Assembly: GCF_001879105.1 (NCBI RefSeq)
Contig: NZ_MLCF01000071.1
Location: forward strand, 1-49,999
DNA: 49,999 bases
Source of the DNA: Mangrovactinospora gilvigrisea
GTDB taxonomy: Bacteria > Actinomycetota > Actinomycetes > Streptomycetales > Streptomycetaceae
Direction of reading: 5' to 3'
Position 1 is the stretch's first letter. Every line of letters begins with the position of its first letter. Below the pieces are notes generated by a model that had not been told where the DNA came from, searched no databases, and was given only the letters and a program-made list of their open reading frames with translations. The position numbers were made by a program, and so were the translations under genes. Positions 1 to 9,479 of the stretch are shown here, piece by piece.

Positions 1-10
1 CGCCTCTGCA

Positions 11-30
11 CCCCGGCACCCCGCCCGGGG
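11..30. terminator. Intergenic hairpin, copy A of a three-copy family
   Basis: CCCCGG (11-16), an 8-base loop and CCGGGG (25-30) form a hairpin. A 19-base core (12-30) is identical to 9353-9371, and a looser copy lies at 45153-45172. The other two copies sit after stop codons, so this one probably ends transcription of a gene to the left of the window. It also suggests that the coding region to the right starts after base 30. Confidence 0.5.
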
Positions 31-53
31 TGGGGTCGGTGAAGGGCCCGTTG

Positions 54-689
54 GTGCGTCGCGGTCGGGAGCCGTCGGCTCATCAGGGACGGGTGTTGTT
101 GGTGGCCTTGGGGGGGACGCGGGCCCGGGTGGTGAAGAACCATGCGGGGTTCCTGGTGGAGCGCGGGGTGCCCGTTGAGGTGCTGACGGTGAATCAGCAG
201 GTGTGGCGGGACCTGGGGCTGCATCCCTCGGTGACCGTGCACACCCTGCGGGAGGGCGAGGGCCGGCACCCGCTGCCGCGCGGCGAGCGGGTGCTGGTCT
301 ACCGCGCCCCCGGCAAGGCGATCGACCTGCTGCGTCCGCTGGGCCGGCACCCCCGGCACGGCCGGACCGCCGAGATCGCCGTCGGGGTGCTGGAACGCGC
401 CCACCGCCGGGCGGCGGACGCGTTCCATCTGGGGGTGTTCGTCCGCGGCTACCGCGTCGTCCGCCCCTATCTGCTGTGGCGGGTGGCGCACACCCGGCTC
501 GCCCCCGCGCTCGATCCGGCGCGGTTCGAGCGGGTGGTGGCGTGCGACAGCCACGCCGTGCCGATCGCCTGGCACCTGGCGCGGCAGAGCCCGCGCCTCG
601 TCGCGACGCTCGAGTTCGACAGGTCGGTGTGGGACCACCTGCCGGTGGTCGCCCAGGCCCAGGACGGGGAGGAGGTGGCGGCGCCATGA
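54..689 (+). CDS. Short orphan protein, possible N-terminal half of a glycosyltransferase
   Basis: I do not recognise a family with certainty. The first ~40 residues (RVLLVALGGTRARVVKNHAGFLVERG) look like the first Rossmann strand and helix of a GT-B glycosyltransferase. At about 211 residues it has no C-terminal nucleotide-sugar domain, so it is either a distinct small protein or a shortened glycosyltransferase. The frame is open to the window edge. I chose GTG 54 because GAAGGG lies 7 bases before it; GTG 30 and GTG 39 are alternatives, but GTG 30 lies inside an intergenic-type hairpin repeat. The stop overlaps the start of the exporter permease gene (ATGA), so it is translationally coupled to the polysaccharide operon and probably works with it. 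Confidence 0.55.
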   Translation: MRRGREPSAHQGRVLLVALGGTRARVVKNHAGFLVERGVPVEVLTVNQQVWRDLGLHPSVTVHTLREGEGRHPLPRGERVLVYRAPGKAIDLLRPLGRHPRHGRTAEIAVGVLERAHRRAADAFHLGVFVRGYRVVRPYLLWRVAHTRLAPALDPARFERVVACDSHAVPIAWHLARQSPRLVATLEFDRSVWDHLPVVAQAQDGEEVAAP

Positions 690-1544
690 CGGTGTCGTCC
701 GAGGCGGCGGTCCCGGGGAGTGCGGGCGGGGCGCGGCAGCAGCATGTCTTCGAGGCGCAGCGGGCCGGAATGCCCAATCCGCGGGTCTATCTCGAGGAGT
801 TGTGGCGCCGCCGCCAGTTCGTCGTCGAGATGGCCCGCTCGACGCTGAAGGCACAGAACTACACCACGTTGTTCGGACAATTGTGGCTTGTTCTCAACCC
901 GCTGCTCACCGGATTTGTCTACTACCTGCTCGTGGACATCCTCAGCGGTGGAAAGCATGCGGCGACGTATTTCCCGCAGCTGCTCGCCGGGCTGTTCCTG
1001 TTCAACTTCCTCGCCGGGTGCATGAGCCAGGGCGCCGGGTCGGTGATCGGGAGCAGCCGGCTCATCATGAACAGCTCGTTCCCGCGGCTGCTGCTGCCGA
1101 TCACGCAGATCGTCATCGCGTTCTTCCGGTTCCTGCCGTCGCTGCTGGTGTTCTTCGTCGTCCATTTCGTCAAGCACGAGCACTTCACCTGGGCGAGCTG
1201 GCTGGCCGTTCCCGCTTTCGTGTGCGTGGCGCTCTTCGCGTCCGGGCTCTCCTTCATCTGCGCGACCGCGCAGGTGTACTTCCGGGACTTCGCGAATGTG
1301 CTGCCGTATCTGACGCGTATCTGGCTCTTCCTCTCGCCGGTGCTGTGGCAGCTGGAGACCCAGCTGAACCGCTCGGGGCCGAAGGCGGAGCTGATCGCGA
1401 TGAATCCGCTGTCGCCGATGCTCGGGATGTGGGGCGACGCGCTGGTCGAGGGGAAGGCCGGCCGGCCGGAGTGGCTGCTGCAGGGGGCCTGCTGGGGCAT
1501 CGGCACGTTCCTGCTCGGGACGGTGCTGTTCATGTGGAGGGAGC

Positions 1545-1567
<23 letters not shown>
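686..1567 (+). CDS. ABC-2 type polysaccharide export permease (Wzm/TagG-like)
   Basis: This 293-residue membrane protein is the channel subunit of an ABC-2 exporter that moves a lipid-linked glycan across the cytoplasmic membrane. After a hydrophilic N-terminus (about 1-65) there are roughly six hydrophobic segments, including GFVYYLLVDIL, LLAGLFLFNFLAG, ITQIVIAFFRFLPSLLVFFVV, LAVPAFVCVALFASGL and GTFLLGTVLFMW. The motif TTLFGQLWLVLNPL before the first segment is typical of the O-antigen/teichoic-acid exporter family. The ATG overlaps the previous stop by four bases, and the 3' end overlaps the ATPase gene by 23 bases, so the two transporter subunits are coupled. The substrate is inferred from the neighbouring sugar genes. 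Confidence 0.88.
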
Positions 1568-2426
<859 letters not shown>

Positions 2427-2427
2427 C

Positions 2428-3681
2428 ATGAGTGCGACTTCGGTGGTGGACCCGGGCGGCGGGGTGGACGTCTCGGTGGTGAGCAGCGGCCACCATGTGG
2501 CGGACGCGCGGCTGCACCGGCACTGCGCGGCGCTGCGCCGGGCCGGCCTGCGGGTCGAGGTGATCGCCCGGGGCGGGCCGGAGGACGCGCCCGCCGGGGT
2601 GGCGTTCCGCCCGGTGCGGGCGTCCGGGCTGGCCAGACGGGGCGTCAACGCGCTGCGGCTGCCCGGTCTGACGCGCGGCCGGGTGGTGCTCACCCTCGAT
2701 CCGGACCTGGTGCCGGGCGCCCGGCTGACGCGGGCGGCGCGGCGCGGCAACCTGCTGGTGGTCGACGTCCACGAGGACTATCTGGCGCTGCTGGACGACC
2801 GCGACTGGGCGCGCGGCCCGGCCGGCCCGCCCGCGCGGCTGCTGGCCCGGGTGGCCACCGGCCTGAGCCGGGGCGCCGACCTGACCGTCGTCGCCGACCA
2901 GCAGGTGCCGCCGGCGGTGGCCAACCGCCGCCTGGTGATCCGCAATCTGCCGGACTTCGCGATGCTGCCGGTGCCCGCGCCGCCCGGCCCGGTGCCTCGG
3001 GCGCTGTACGTCGGCGATGTGCGGGCCAGCCGCGGGCTCTTCGCGATGCTCGGCGCGGTCGCGGCGGCGCCCGGCTGGGAGCTGGACGTGGTCGGACCGG
3101 TGCATCCGCGCGACCGGGCGGCGGTGCAGCGCTGGCGGACGGAGGACCCGGCGGCGGCGCGGGTGCGCTTCCACGGGCGGATGCCCCCGGAGCGTGCCTG
3201 GCGGCTGGCCGCCGGCGCGTGGACCGGGCTGTCGCTGCTGGAGCCGACGCGGGCGTTCCGGGCGGCGGTGCCGTCCAAGGTCTACGAGTACCTGGCGTGC
3301 GGGCTGCCGGTGGTGACGACGGATCTGCCGCGGGCGGCGGAGCTGGTGCGGTCCACCGGGGCGGGCGCGGTGGTGCCGGACGGCTCCGCCGAACCGGCCG
3401 GGCGGGCGGACGTCGCCGAGGTGCTCCGGCACTGGGCCGGCCCCGGCCGCGGCGACCATGTCCGGGCCCGCGGCGCGGCGCTCAGCTGGTCGGCCGGGCA
3501 GCGCGGCGCGGAGAGCCCGTACGACGAACTCGCCCGCGAGGTCGCCTGGCTGATGCGTCACCAGGGACCGCCGGGCGGCGGCCCGCGGTGGCCCGCGCGA
3601 CGGGGCGCGGCGCGGCCGGGACGGCGCGGACGGGGTTCGGAGAAGGCCAAGCGGGGGCGTGAGGAGGCGGAGGCGCGATGA
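2428..3681 (+). CDS. GT4-like glycosyltransferase
   Basis: Predicted GT-B fold transferase of 417 residues that adds a sugar to the glycan made by this operon. The N-terminal domain starts with VDVSVVSSGHHVADARLHRHCAALRRAG, where the HH and the helix after it are typical of the acceptor domain. The donor domain starts near RALYVGDVRASRG, and SKVYEYLACGLPVVTTDLP is the family's conserved nucleotide-sugar site, with a Glu two residues after the conserved Tyr. The last ~50 residues are rich in Arg, Gly and Pro and look disordered. ATG 2428 follows the ATPase stop by one base. The sugar transferred cannot be told from sequence. Confidence 0.82.
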   Translation: MSATSVVDPGGGVDVSVVSSGHHVADARLHRHCAALRRAGLRVEVIARGGPEDAPAGVAFRPVRASGLARRGVNALRLPGLTRGRVVLTLDPDLVPGARLTRAARRGNLLVVDVHEDYLALLDDRDWARGPAGPPARLLARVATGLSRGADLTVVADQQVPPAVANRRLVIRNLPDFAMLPVPAPPGPVPRALYVGDVRASRGLFAMLGAVAAAPGWELDVVGPVHPRDRAAVQRWRTEDPAAARVRFHGRMPPERAWRLAAGAWTGLSLLEPTRAFRAAVPSKVYEYLACGLPVVTTDLPRAAELVRSTGAGAVVPDGSAEPAGRADVAEVLRHWAGPGRGDHVRARGAALSWSAGQRGAESPYDELAREVAWLMRHQGPPGGGPRWPARRGAARPGRRGRGSEKAKRGREEAEAR

Positions 3682-4883
3682 CCGTCGAGGAGGCGGAGTC
3701 CGGGCGGGCGCGTACCGGCGCCGGCACCGGCACCAGTACCGGCAGCGACGTTCCCGGGGAGCGGCCGGTCGCGGCCGCTGCCCCGGTGATCGGCAGCGAG
3801 GAGGTGGCCGCCGTGGTCCGGGTGATGCGCAGCGGCCGGGTGGTCCAGGGGCCCGAGGTGGCCGCGTTCGAGGCGGAGTTCGGCGCGCTGGTCGGCGGGC
3901 GGCACTGCGTCGCCGTCAACTCCGGCACGTCCGCGCTCTACGCGGTGCTGCACTGCATGGGGATCGGTCCCGGCGACGAGGTGATCGTCCCGTCGTTCTC
4001 CTTCGCGGCGAGCGCCAACGCGGTGCGGCTGGTCGGCGCCGAGCCGGTCTTCGCCGACATCGACCCGGGCAGCTTCTGCCTGGACCCGGAGGCGGTGGCG
4101 GCCGCGGTCGGGCCGCGCACCGCCGCGGTGATGCCGGTGCACCTGTACGGGCACCCGGCCGACATGGCCGGCATCGGGCGGGTCGCCGAGCGGCACGGCC
4201 TGGCGGTCGTCGAGGACGCCTGCCAGGCGCACGGCGCCACCCTGCACGGCCGTCCGGTGGGCACCTTCGGGACGGCCGGGTGCTTCAGCTTCTACCCGAC
4301 GAAGAACATGCACGCGCTGGAGGGCGGCATGGCCGTCACCGAGGACCGCGAGCTCACCCGCCGGCTGCGGCTCTTCCGCAACCAGGGCATGGAGCAGCGC
4401 TACCGCAACGAGGTGGTGGGCGCCAACCTGCGGATGACGGACGTCAACGCCGCGGTGGGCCGCGTCCAGCTGCGCCGGCTGGAGGAGTGGACCAAGCGCC
4501 GCCGCCGCAACGCCAAGACGCTGGACGCCGGGCTGCGCGGGGTGGTGGTGCCGCCGGTGGCCGCGGGCGTCGAGCACGTCTACCACCAGTACACGGTGCG
4601 GGTGCCGGGCAACGGGCGGGCCGACCGGGACGCGTTCGCCGCGCAGTTGGAGCGGCGCGGGGTGGGCGGGGCCGTCTACTACCCGGTGCCGATCCACCGG
4701 CTGCCGTCCTTCGCGGAGGCGGCCGCGAGCCGCACGTGGGAGCTGCCGGAGACGGAGCGCGCGGCGGCCGAGGTGCTGTCGCTGCCGGTGCATCCGTCGC
4801 TGAGCGACGAGGAGCTGCGCCGGGTGGTCGGCGCGGCCAACGCGCTGTGCGGGTTCGGCTCGGGTGCCGGGGTGCGGTCGTGA
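3678..4883 (+). CDS. DegT/DnrJ/EryC1 sugar aminotransferase
   Basis: PLP-dependent enzyme of the DegT/AHBA synthase family, which converts a keto sugar bound to UDP or TDP into an amino sugar. The PLP-binding lysine is K209 in FSFYPTKNMHALEGGM; NSGTSALYAVL binds the cofactor phosphate, and VVEDACQAHGA carries the pyridine-binding Asp. The first ~30 residues are a Gly/Thr-rich extension. It sits directly before a Gfo/Idh dehydrogenase, the arrangement of WbpE/WbpB and WlbC/WlbA, which install an amino group at C3 of a UDP-GlcNAc-derived uronic acid. That substrate is an inference from gene context. Its ATG overlaps the glycosyltransferase stop by four bases. Confidence 0.88.
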   Translation: MTVEEAESGRARTGAGTGTSTGSDVPGERPVAAAAPVIGSEEVAAVVRVMRSGRVVQGPEVAAFEAEFGALVGGRHCVAVNSGTSALYAVLHCMGIGPGDEVIVPSFSFAASANAVRLVGAEPVFADIDPGSFCLDPEAVAAAVGPRTAAVMPVHLYGHPADMAGIGRVAERHGLAVVEDACQAHGATLHGRPVGTFGTAGCFSFYPTKNMHALEGGMAVTEDRELTRRLRLFRNQGMEQRYRNEVVGANLRMTDVNAAVGRVQLRRLEEWTKRRRRNAKTLDAGLRGVVVPPVAAGVEHVYHQYTVRVPGNGRADRDAFAAQLERRGVGGAVYYPVPIHRLPSFAEAAASRTWELPETERAAAEVLSLPVHPSLSDEELRRVVGAANALCGFGSGAGVRS

Positions 4884-5950
4884 GCGAGGTGCTGAGGGTC
4901 GGGCTGGTCGGGCTCGGCGCGATGGGACGCAACCACGCCCGGGTGGTGGGCCGGCTGGACGGGGCGCGGCTGGCGGCGGTCGCCGACCCGGCCGGCGACG
5001 TCCACGGGGTGCTGCCGGCCGGGGTGCCGGTGGTCGGCTCGGTGCGCGAGATGATCGCCGCCGGGATCGACTGCGCGGTGGTCGCCTGCCCCACCTTCCT
5101 CCATGAGCGGGTCGGGTTGGAGCTGGCCGCGGCCGGCGTCCCGGCGCTGATCGAGAAGCCGCTGGCGCACGAGGCGCCGGCGGCGCGGCGGCTGGTGGAC
5201 GCGTTCGAGGCGGCGGGCGTGGTGGGCGCGGTCGGCCACATCGAGCGCTGCAATCCCGCGCTGCGGGCGCTGCGGGCCCGGCTGGAGGCGGGCGAGCTGG
5301 GGACGGTCTTCCAGGTGGTGACGCGCCGCCAGGGCCCGTTCCCCAACCGGATCGCGGACGTGGGCGTGGTGAAGGACCTGGCCACCCACGACATCGACCT
5401 GACGGCGTGGGTGACGGGCCAGGAGTACACCTGGGTCGCGGCCCGCGCGGCGCACCGCAGCGGGCGCGAGCACGAGGATCTGGTGGCGGTCGTCGGCGAG
5501 CTGTCCGACGGGACGGTGGCCAACCACCTGGTCAACTGGCTGAGCCCGCTGAAGGAGCGGGTGGTGATCGTGACGGGCGACCGGGGCTGCCTCGTCGCGG
5601 ACACGCTGACGGCGGACCTGACGTACTACGCGAACGGGTCGGTGCCGACCCAGTGGGAGGCGCTGTCGGCCTTCCGCGGTGTGAGCGAGGGGGACATGGT
5701 GCGGTACGCGCTGCAGAAGCGCGAACCCCTGGTGGTGGAGCTGGAGGGGTTCTGCGAGGCCGTGCGGACCGGCGTCACCGAGGGCGTGGTGACGCTGCGT
5801 CAGGGGCTGCGGGCGGTGGAGGTCGCCGAGGGGGTCATCGCCGCCACCAAGGTCTCGGGCACGCGTGACTCGCTCGCGCCCCGCGGCGGAGCCGCGTATC
5901 AGCAGAGCCCCGCGCTCCTGACCGGGCGAGAGGAAGTGGGCCGAGGATGA
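4880..5950 (+). CDS. Gfo/Idh/MocA family sugar oxidoreductase (WbpB/WlbA-like role)
   Basis: NAD(P)-dependent oxidoreductase of 356 residues. The Rossmann start is VGLVGLGAMGRNHARVV, and the conserved LIEKPLAHE loop and VKDLATHDIDL helix carry the Lys and the Asp/His residues used in this family's catalysis. Next to a DegT aminotransferase and with UDP-GlcNAc epimerase and dehydrogenase downstream, the best guess is oxidation of C3 of a UDP-N-acetyl-hexosaminuronic acid to give the keto substrate for transamination. Other sugar substrates of this broad family cannot be excluded. The GTG start overlaps the previous TGA (GTGA). Confidence 0.83.
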   Translation: MSEVLRVGLVGLGAMGRNHARVVGRLDGARLAAVADPAGDVHGVLPAGVPVVGSVREMIAAGIDCAVVACPTFLHERVGLELAAAGVPALIEKPLAHEAPAARRLVDAFEAAGVVGAVGHIERCNPALRALRARLEAGELGTVFQVVTRRQGPFPNRIADVGVVKDLATHDIDLTAWVTGQEYTWVAARAAHRSGREHEDLVAVVGELSDGTVANHLVNWLSPLKERVVIVTGDRGCLVADTLTADLTYYANGSVPTQWEALSAFRGVSEGDMVRYALQKREPLVVELEGFCEAVRTGVTEGVVTLRQGLRAVEVAEGVIAATKVSGTRDSLAPRGGAAYQQSPALLTGREEVGRG

Positions 5951-7062
5951 GGGTCGTCAGCATTGTCGGGGCCAGGCCGCAGCTGGTGAAGCTGGCCGCG
6001 GTGGCCGACGCGTTCGCGGGGACCGGGCACGAGCACGTGATCGTGCACACCGGGCAGCACTACGACGCGAACCTGTCGGACGTGTTCTTCGAGGGGCTCG
6101 GCATCCCCGAGCCGGATGTGCGCCTCGGCGTCGGGTCGGGCACGCACGGGGTGCAGACCGGGGCGGTGCTGGCCAAGCTGGATCCCGTCCTCAAGGAGCT
6201 GCGCCCCGACTGGGTGCTGGTCTACGGGGACACCAACTCCACGGTGGCCGGCGCCCTGAGCGCGGTGAAGCAGGGCATCCCCACCGCGCATCTGGAGGCC
6301 GGGCTGCGCTCCTACGACCGGCGCATGCCGGAGGAGCACAACCGCGTCCTCACCGACCACTGCGCCGATCTGCTGCTCGCCCCCACCCCCGCGGCCGTCG
6401 CGCTGCTGGAGGGGGAGGGGCTGGCGGCGCGGACGGTGCTGGTCGGGGACGTCATGGTGGACGTCTGCCTGCGCGTCGCCGAGCGGGTGCGGGGCACCGC
6501 GCCCCGCGGGCTGCCGGACGGCATCGACCCCGCCCGCCCCTATCTGCTGGCCACCGTGCACCGCGCCGAGAACACCGACGACCCCGCGCGGCTGGCCGCC
6601 CTCGTGGACGCGCTGGCCTCGCTGCCCGTCCCGGTCGCCCTGCCGGCGCACCCGCGGCTGCTGGCCCGGGCCCGGGAGTTCGGGATCGAGCTGCGCAGGG
6701 GCGCGATCCGGTTGGGCGAGCCGCTGCCGTACGCGGCGCTGGTCGCCGAGGTGCTGGGGGCGGCGGCGGTGGTCACCGACTCGGGCGGGCTGCAGAAGGA
6801 GGCGTACCTGCTGGGGCGTCCGTGCACCACGCTGCGGAGCACCACCGAGTGGCCGGAGTCGCTGGCCGGCGGCTGGAACGTGCTGGTCGAGCAGCCCGCG
6901 GCGGACGCGGTCTTCGCCGCGACCGTGCTGCGGCCGGCCCCGTCCGCGGAGCGCGGGACGCCCTTCGGCGAGGGCCGGGCGGCCGAGCGGGCCGTCAGGA
7001 CGCTTGAGGAACATGTCGATACGCGGGCCGGCGCGGAGCCGGGGATGGTGGTGCGGGCATGA
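5947..7062 (+). CDS. wecB: UDP-N-acetylglucosamine 2-epimerase (non-hydrolysing)
   Basis: Cytoplasmic enzyme of the WecB/WbpI family interconverting UDP-GlcNAc-type and UDP-ManNAc-type sugars at C2. It opens with VVSIVGARPQLVKLAAV, the hallmark of this family, and has HTGQHYD, YGDTNSTVAGAL, HLEAGLRS, PEEHNRVLTDHCADLL and VHRAENTDDP, then VVTDSGGLQKEAYLLGRPC in the UDP-binding half. Length (371) is normal. It could act on UDP-GlcNAc (WecB) or on a di-acetamido uronic acid (WbpI/WlbD); sequence alone does not decide. ATGA overlap with the oxidoreductase gene. Confidence 0.92.
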   Translation: MRVVSIVGARPQLVKLAAVADAFAGTGHEHVIVHTGQHYDANLSDVFFEGLGIPEPDVRLGVGSGTHGVQTGAVLAKLDPVLKELRPDWVLVYGDTNSTVAGALSAVKQGIPTAHLEAGLRSYDRRMPEEHNRVLTDHCADLLLAPTPAAVALLEGEGLAARTVLVGDVMVDVCLRVAERVRGTAPRGLPDGIDPARPYLLATVHRAENTDDPARLAALVDALASLPVPVALPAHPRLLARAREFGIELRRGAIRLGEPLPYAALVAEVLGAAAVVTDSGGLQKEAYLLGRPCTTLRSTTEWPESLAGGWNVLVEQPAADAVFAATVLRPAPSAERGTPFGEGRAAERAVRTLEEHVDTRAGAEPGMVVRA

Positions 7063-8408
7063 GGGTGTGCGTCGTCGGACTGGGCAAGATCGGGCTGCCG
7101 CTGGCCGTCCAGTACGCCTCGCGCGGCCACCGGGTGGTCGGCGCCGACATCTCCCCGGAGGTGGTGCGGCTGGTCGGCGAGGGCCGCGAGCCGTTCCCCG
7201 GCGAGGCCGGGCTGGACGTGGCGCTCAAGCGGGCGGTGACGGAGGGCCTGCTCACCGCCACCGTCGACACCGCGGCCGCGGCCGCCGCCGCCGACGCGGT
7301 GGTGATCGTCGTCCCGCTGCTGGTCGACGGGGACGGCGTGCCGGACTTCCGGGCCATGGACGCGGCCACCGCGGCCGTCGCCCGCGGGCTGCGGGTCGGC
7401 ACGCTGGTCGCCTACGAGACGACGCTGCCGGTGGGCACCACCCGGGGCCGCTTCGCGCCGATGCTGGCCGCCGGATCGGGCCTCGCCGCCGATGAGTTCT
7501 CGCTGGTCTTCAGCCCCGAGCGGGTGCTCACCGGGCGGGTCTTCGCGGATCTGCGCCGCTACCCCAAGCTGGTCGGCGGCGTGGACGCGGACTCCGCGCG
7601 GCACGGCGTCGCCTTCTACCAGGCCGTCCTCGACTTCGACGAGGGCGTGGGCGTGCGCGACCTGGGCTCGGCGGAGGCGGCGGAGCTCGCCAAGCTCGCC
7701 GAGACGACCTATCGGGATGTCAACATCGCGCTGGCCAACCAGTTCGCGCGGTACGCGGACACCCTCGGGGTGGACGTGGAGCAGGTCATCGACGCCTGCA
7801 ACACCCAGCCCTACAGCCACATCCATCGGCCGGGCATCGCGGTCGGCGGCCACTGCATCCCGGTGTACCCGCGGATGTACCTGTGGAACGACCCGGGCGC
7901 CACGGTGGTCCGCTCGGCGCGCGAGGCCAACGAGGGGATGCCGGGCTACGCGGTGGAGCGGCTCGCCGCGGCGTACGGCGAGACCTGCGGCGCGTCCCTG
8001 ACCGGGGCGCGGGTGCTGGTGCTGGGCGCGGCCTACCGCGGCGGGGTGAAGGAGACGGCCTGCTCGGGGGTGTTCCCGACGGTGGCGGCGCTGCGGGCGC
8101 GCGGCGCGGTGCCGACGGTCGCCGACCCGCTGTACTCGGACGCGGAGCTGACCGCGCTGGGCCTCACCCCGCACCGGGCTGGGGCGCCGGCCGACGCGGT
8201 GATCGTCCAGGCGGACCATGTCGAGTACGCCTCGCTGTGCCCGGCGGACCTGCCGGGGGTGCGGGTGCTGGTGGACGGCCGCCGGGTGACGGACCCCGAG
8301 CGGTGGCGCGCGCCGGGCGTGGCACGGGTGGTGCTGGGTGCGGGTGCGGGTGCGGGTGCGGGTGCCGGGGTGGGCGCCGGGGTGGGCGCGGGCGCCGGAG
8401 TCGCTTGA
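7059..8408 (+). CDS. wecC: UDP-N-acetyl-hexosamine 6-dehydrogenase (WecC/WbpA-like)
   Basis: Two-step NAD-dependent oxidation of a UDP-HexNAc C6 alcohol to the uronic acid. The Rossmann motif is VVGLGKIGLPLAVQYASRG; the catalytic cysteine is C266 in VGGHCIPVYP. The middle and C-terminal domains (LGSAEAAELAKLAETTYRDVNIALANQ; VLVLGAAYRGGVKETACS) are those of the UDP-glucose/GDP-mannose dehydrogenase superfamily. With the epimerase upstream the likely product is UDP-ManNAcA or UDP-GlcNAcA. The last ~25 residues are a Gly-Ala-Val run encoded by a hexanucleotide repeat and are probably not part of the fold. It is the last gene of the operon. Confidence 0.88.
   Translation: MRVCVVGLGKIGLPLAVQYASRGHRVVGADISPEVVRLVGEGREPFPGEAGLDVALKRAVTEGLLTATVDTAAAAAAADAVVIVVPLLVDGDGVPDFRAMDAATAAVARGLRVGTLVAYETTLPVGTTRGRFAPMLAAGSGLAADEFSLVFSPERVLTGRVFADLRRYPKLVGGVDADSARHGVAFYQAVLDFDEGVGVRDLGSAEAAELAKLAETTYRDVNIALANQFARYADTLGVDVEQVIDACNTQPYSHIHRPGIAVGGHCIPVYPRMYLWNDPGATVVRSAREANEGMPGYAVERLAAAYGETCGASLTGARVLVLGAAYRGGVKETACSGVFPTVAALRARGAVPTVADPLYSDAELTALGLTPHRAGAPADAVIVQADHVEYASLCPADLPGVRVLVDGRRVTDPERWRAPGVARVVLGAGAGAGAGAGVGAGVGAGAGVA
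8336..8365 (+). repeat. Five tandem GGGTGC hexamers
   Basis: Five exact copies of GGGTGC, followed to about 8403 by degenerate G-rich copies, encode the Gly-Ala/Gly-Val tail of the dehydrogenase. Because the unit is six bases, copy-number change would alter tail length but not the reading frame. Confidence 0.8.
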
Positions 8409-8418
8409 CGCGCGGTCC

Positions 8419-8424
8419 TATGAT
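8419..8424 (+). promoter_or_regulatory. -10-like TATGAT giving a leaderless LysR mRNA
   Basis: TATGAT ends six bases before GTG 8431 and there is no Shine-Dalgarno sequence, so transcription probably begins at the start codon. TTGACG at 8405-8410 is only 8 bases upstream and cannot serve as its -35. Confidence 0.45.
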
Positions 8425-8430
8425 CGCCGG

Positions 8431-9336
8431 GTGGAGCTTCGCCAACTGCGGTATTTCGTGACGGTCGCCGAGGAACTGCACTTCGGGCGGGCCGCGGAAC
8501 GGCTGATGATCGTGCAGTCGGCGGTGAGCCAGCAGGTGCGGCGCCTCGAACGCGAGCTGCGGTTCGACCTGTTCGACCGCTCGCCGCGGCACGTCCGGCT
8601 GACGTCCGCCGGGGAGGCGTTCCTGCCCGCGGCGCGGGCCGTGCTGGACGCCGAGCGGGCCGCGATGGAGGTGGCGGCCGGGTTCGCGCGCTCCGGCGCG
8701 GAGGGCGGGCGCCCGCTGCGGGTGGGGACCAGCACGGGCATGGGGGAGCGGCTGGACGAGCTGCTGGACGTGCTGGAGCGCAACGATCCGGCGGTGCAGC
8801 TGGAGCTGGTGGCGGTGCCGACGGCGGAGCGGCTGGCGCGGGTGGCGTCCGGGGAGCTGGACGCGGCGTTCGCGCGGGGCGTGGAGGAGGGGGACGCGCC
8901 GGAGGGCGTGCGGTTGCTGCCGGTGTGGCGGGACGAGCTGGTGGTGGCGTTCTCCGGGCGGCATCCGCTGGCCGACGCGGAGGCGGTGGCGCTGCGCGAG
9001 CTTGCGGACCAGCCGCTGTATCTGACGGCGCGCCGGGAGAATCCGCCGTTGGTGGACCTGGTGGTGGAGGCGTGCCGGGACGCGGGGTTCGAGCCGGTGC
9101 CGGGTCCTGCGCGGACGGCGTTGCAGGACACGCTGGCGGCGTTCGGGGCGGGGCGGGCGGGGTGGACGGTGCTGTACGCCGCGCACGCGTCGCAGCTGCC
9201 GGGCGGGCGGGTGGCGTTTCGGCCGGTGGCGGGGGAGGGGCTGGGGCTGCCGGCGGTGCTGGCGATTCGTGGCGGCGGTTCGCGGGAGCGGGTGGCGCCG
9301 CTGGTCGCCGCGTGTCGCGCGGTGGGCGCGGCGTAG
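8431..9336 (+). CDS. LysR-family transcriptional regulator
   Basis: DNA-binding regulator of 301 residues. The N-terminal winged helix is LRQLRYFVTVAEELHFGRAAERL ... SAVSQQVRRLERELRFDLFDRS, and the effector-binding domain follows from about residue 90 (LRVGTSTGMGERLDELLDVL). GTG 8431 is chosen because the conserved ELRQLRYF motif begins directly after it; in-frame codons upstream lie in the repeat-rich end of the dehydrogenase gene. The tautomerase and exporter genes downstream on the same strand are its likely targets, through the inverted repeat at 9480-9513. Confidence 0.9.
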   Translation: MELRQLRYFVTVAEELHFGRAAERLMIVQSAVSQQVRRLERELRFDLFDRSPRHVRLTSAGEAFLPAARAVLDAERAAMEVAAGFARSGAEGGRPLRVGTSTGMGERLDELLDVLERNDPAVQLELVAVPTAERLARVASGELDAAFARGVEEGDAPEGVRLLPVWRDELVVAFSGRHPLADAEAVALRELADQPLYLTARRENPPLVDLVVEACRDAGFEPVPGPARTALQDTLAAFGAGRAGWTVLYAAHASQLPGGRVAFRPVAGEGLGLPAVLAIRGGGSRERVAPLVAACRAVGAA

Positions 9337-9351
9337 GGTTCGCCGCCCTGA

Positions 9352-9372
9352 GCCCGGCACCCCGCCCGGGGC
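9352..9372. terminator. Intergenic hairpin, copy B
   Basis: Copy of the CCCGG-N8-CCGGG hairpin, with 19 bases identical to 12-30, placed 16 bases after the LysR stop. It probably ends the LysR transcript. The rest of 9337-9526 holds the inverted repeat described separately and no gene that I can support. Confidence 0.5.
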
Positions 9373-9479
9373 GGGGGCGGTGAGGGCGCCGCCGGTAGCC
9401 GGCAGGCTGGGTGGGGCGATCTCGGTTGGTGATGGCTGCGTGCTGATTGTGGGGCTGGGTGCGGGGGGCCGCGCGCGAT

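Noticed and set aside
2428..8408. Antibiotic deoxysugar cluster
   Set aside because: There is no TDP-glucose synthase, 4,6-dehydratase or polyketide/peptide gene; the epimerase, 6-dehydrogenase and ABC-2 exporter fit a surface glycan.
8405..8424. TTGACG and TATGAT as a -35/-10 pair
   Set aside because: The spacer is only 8 bases; TATGAT is kept alone as a -10.
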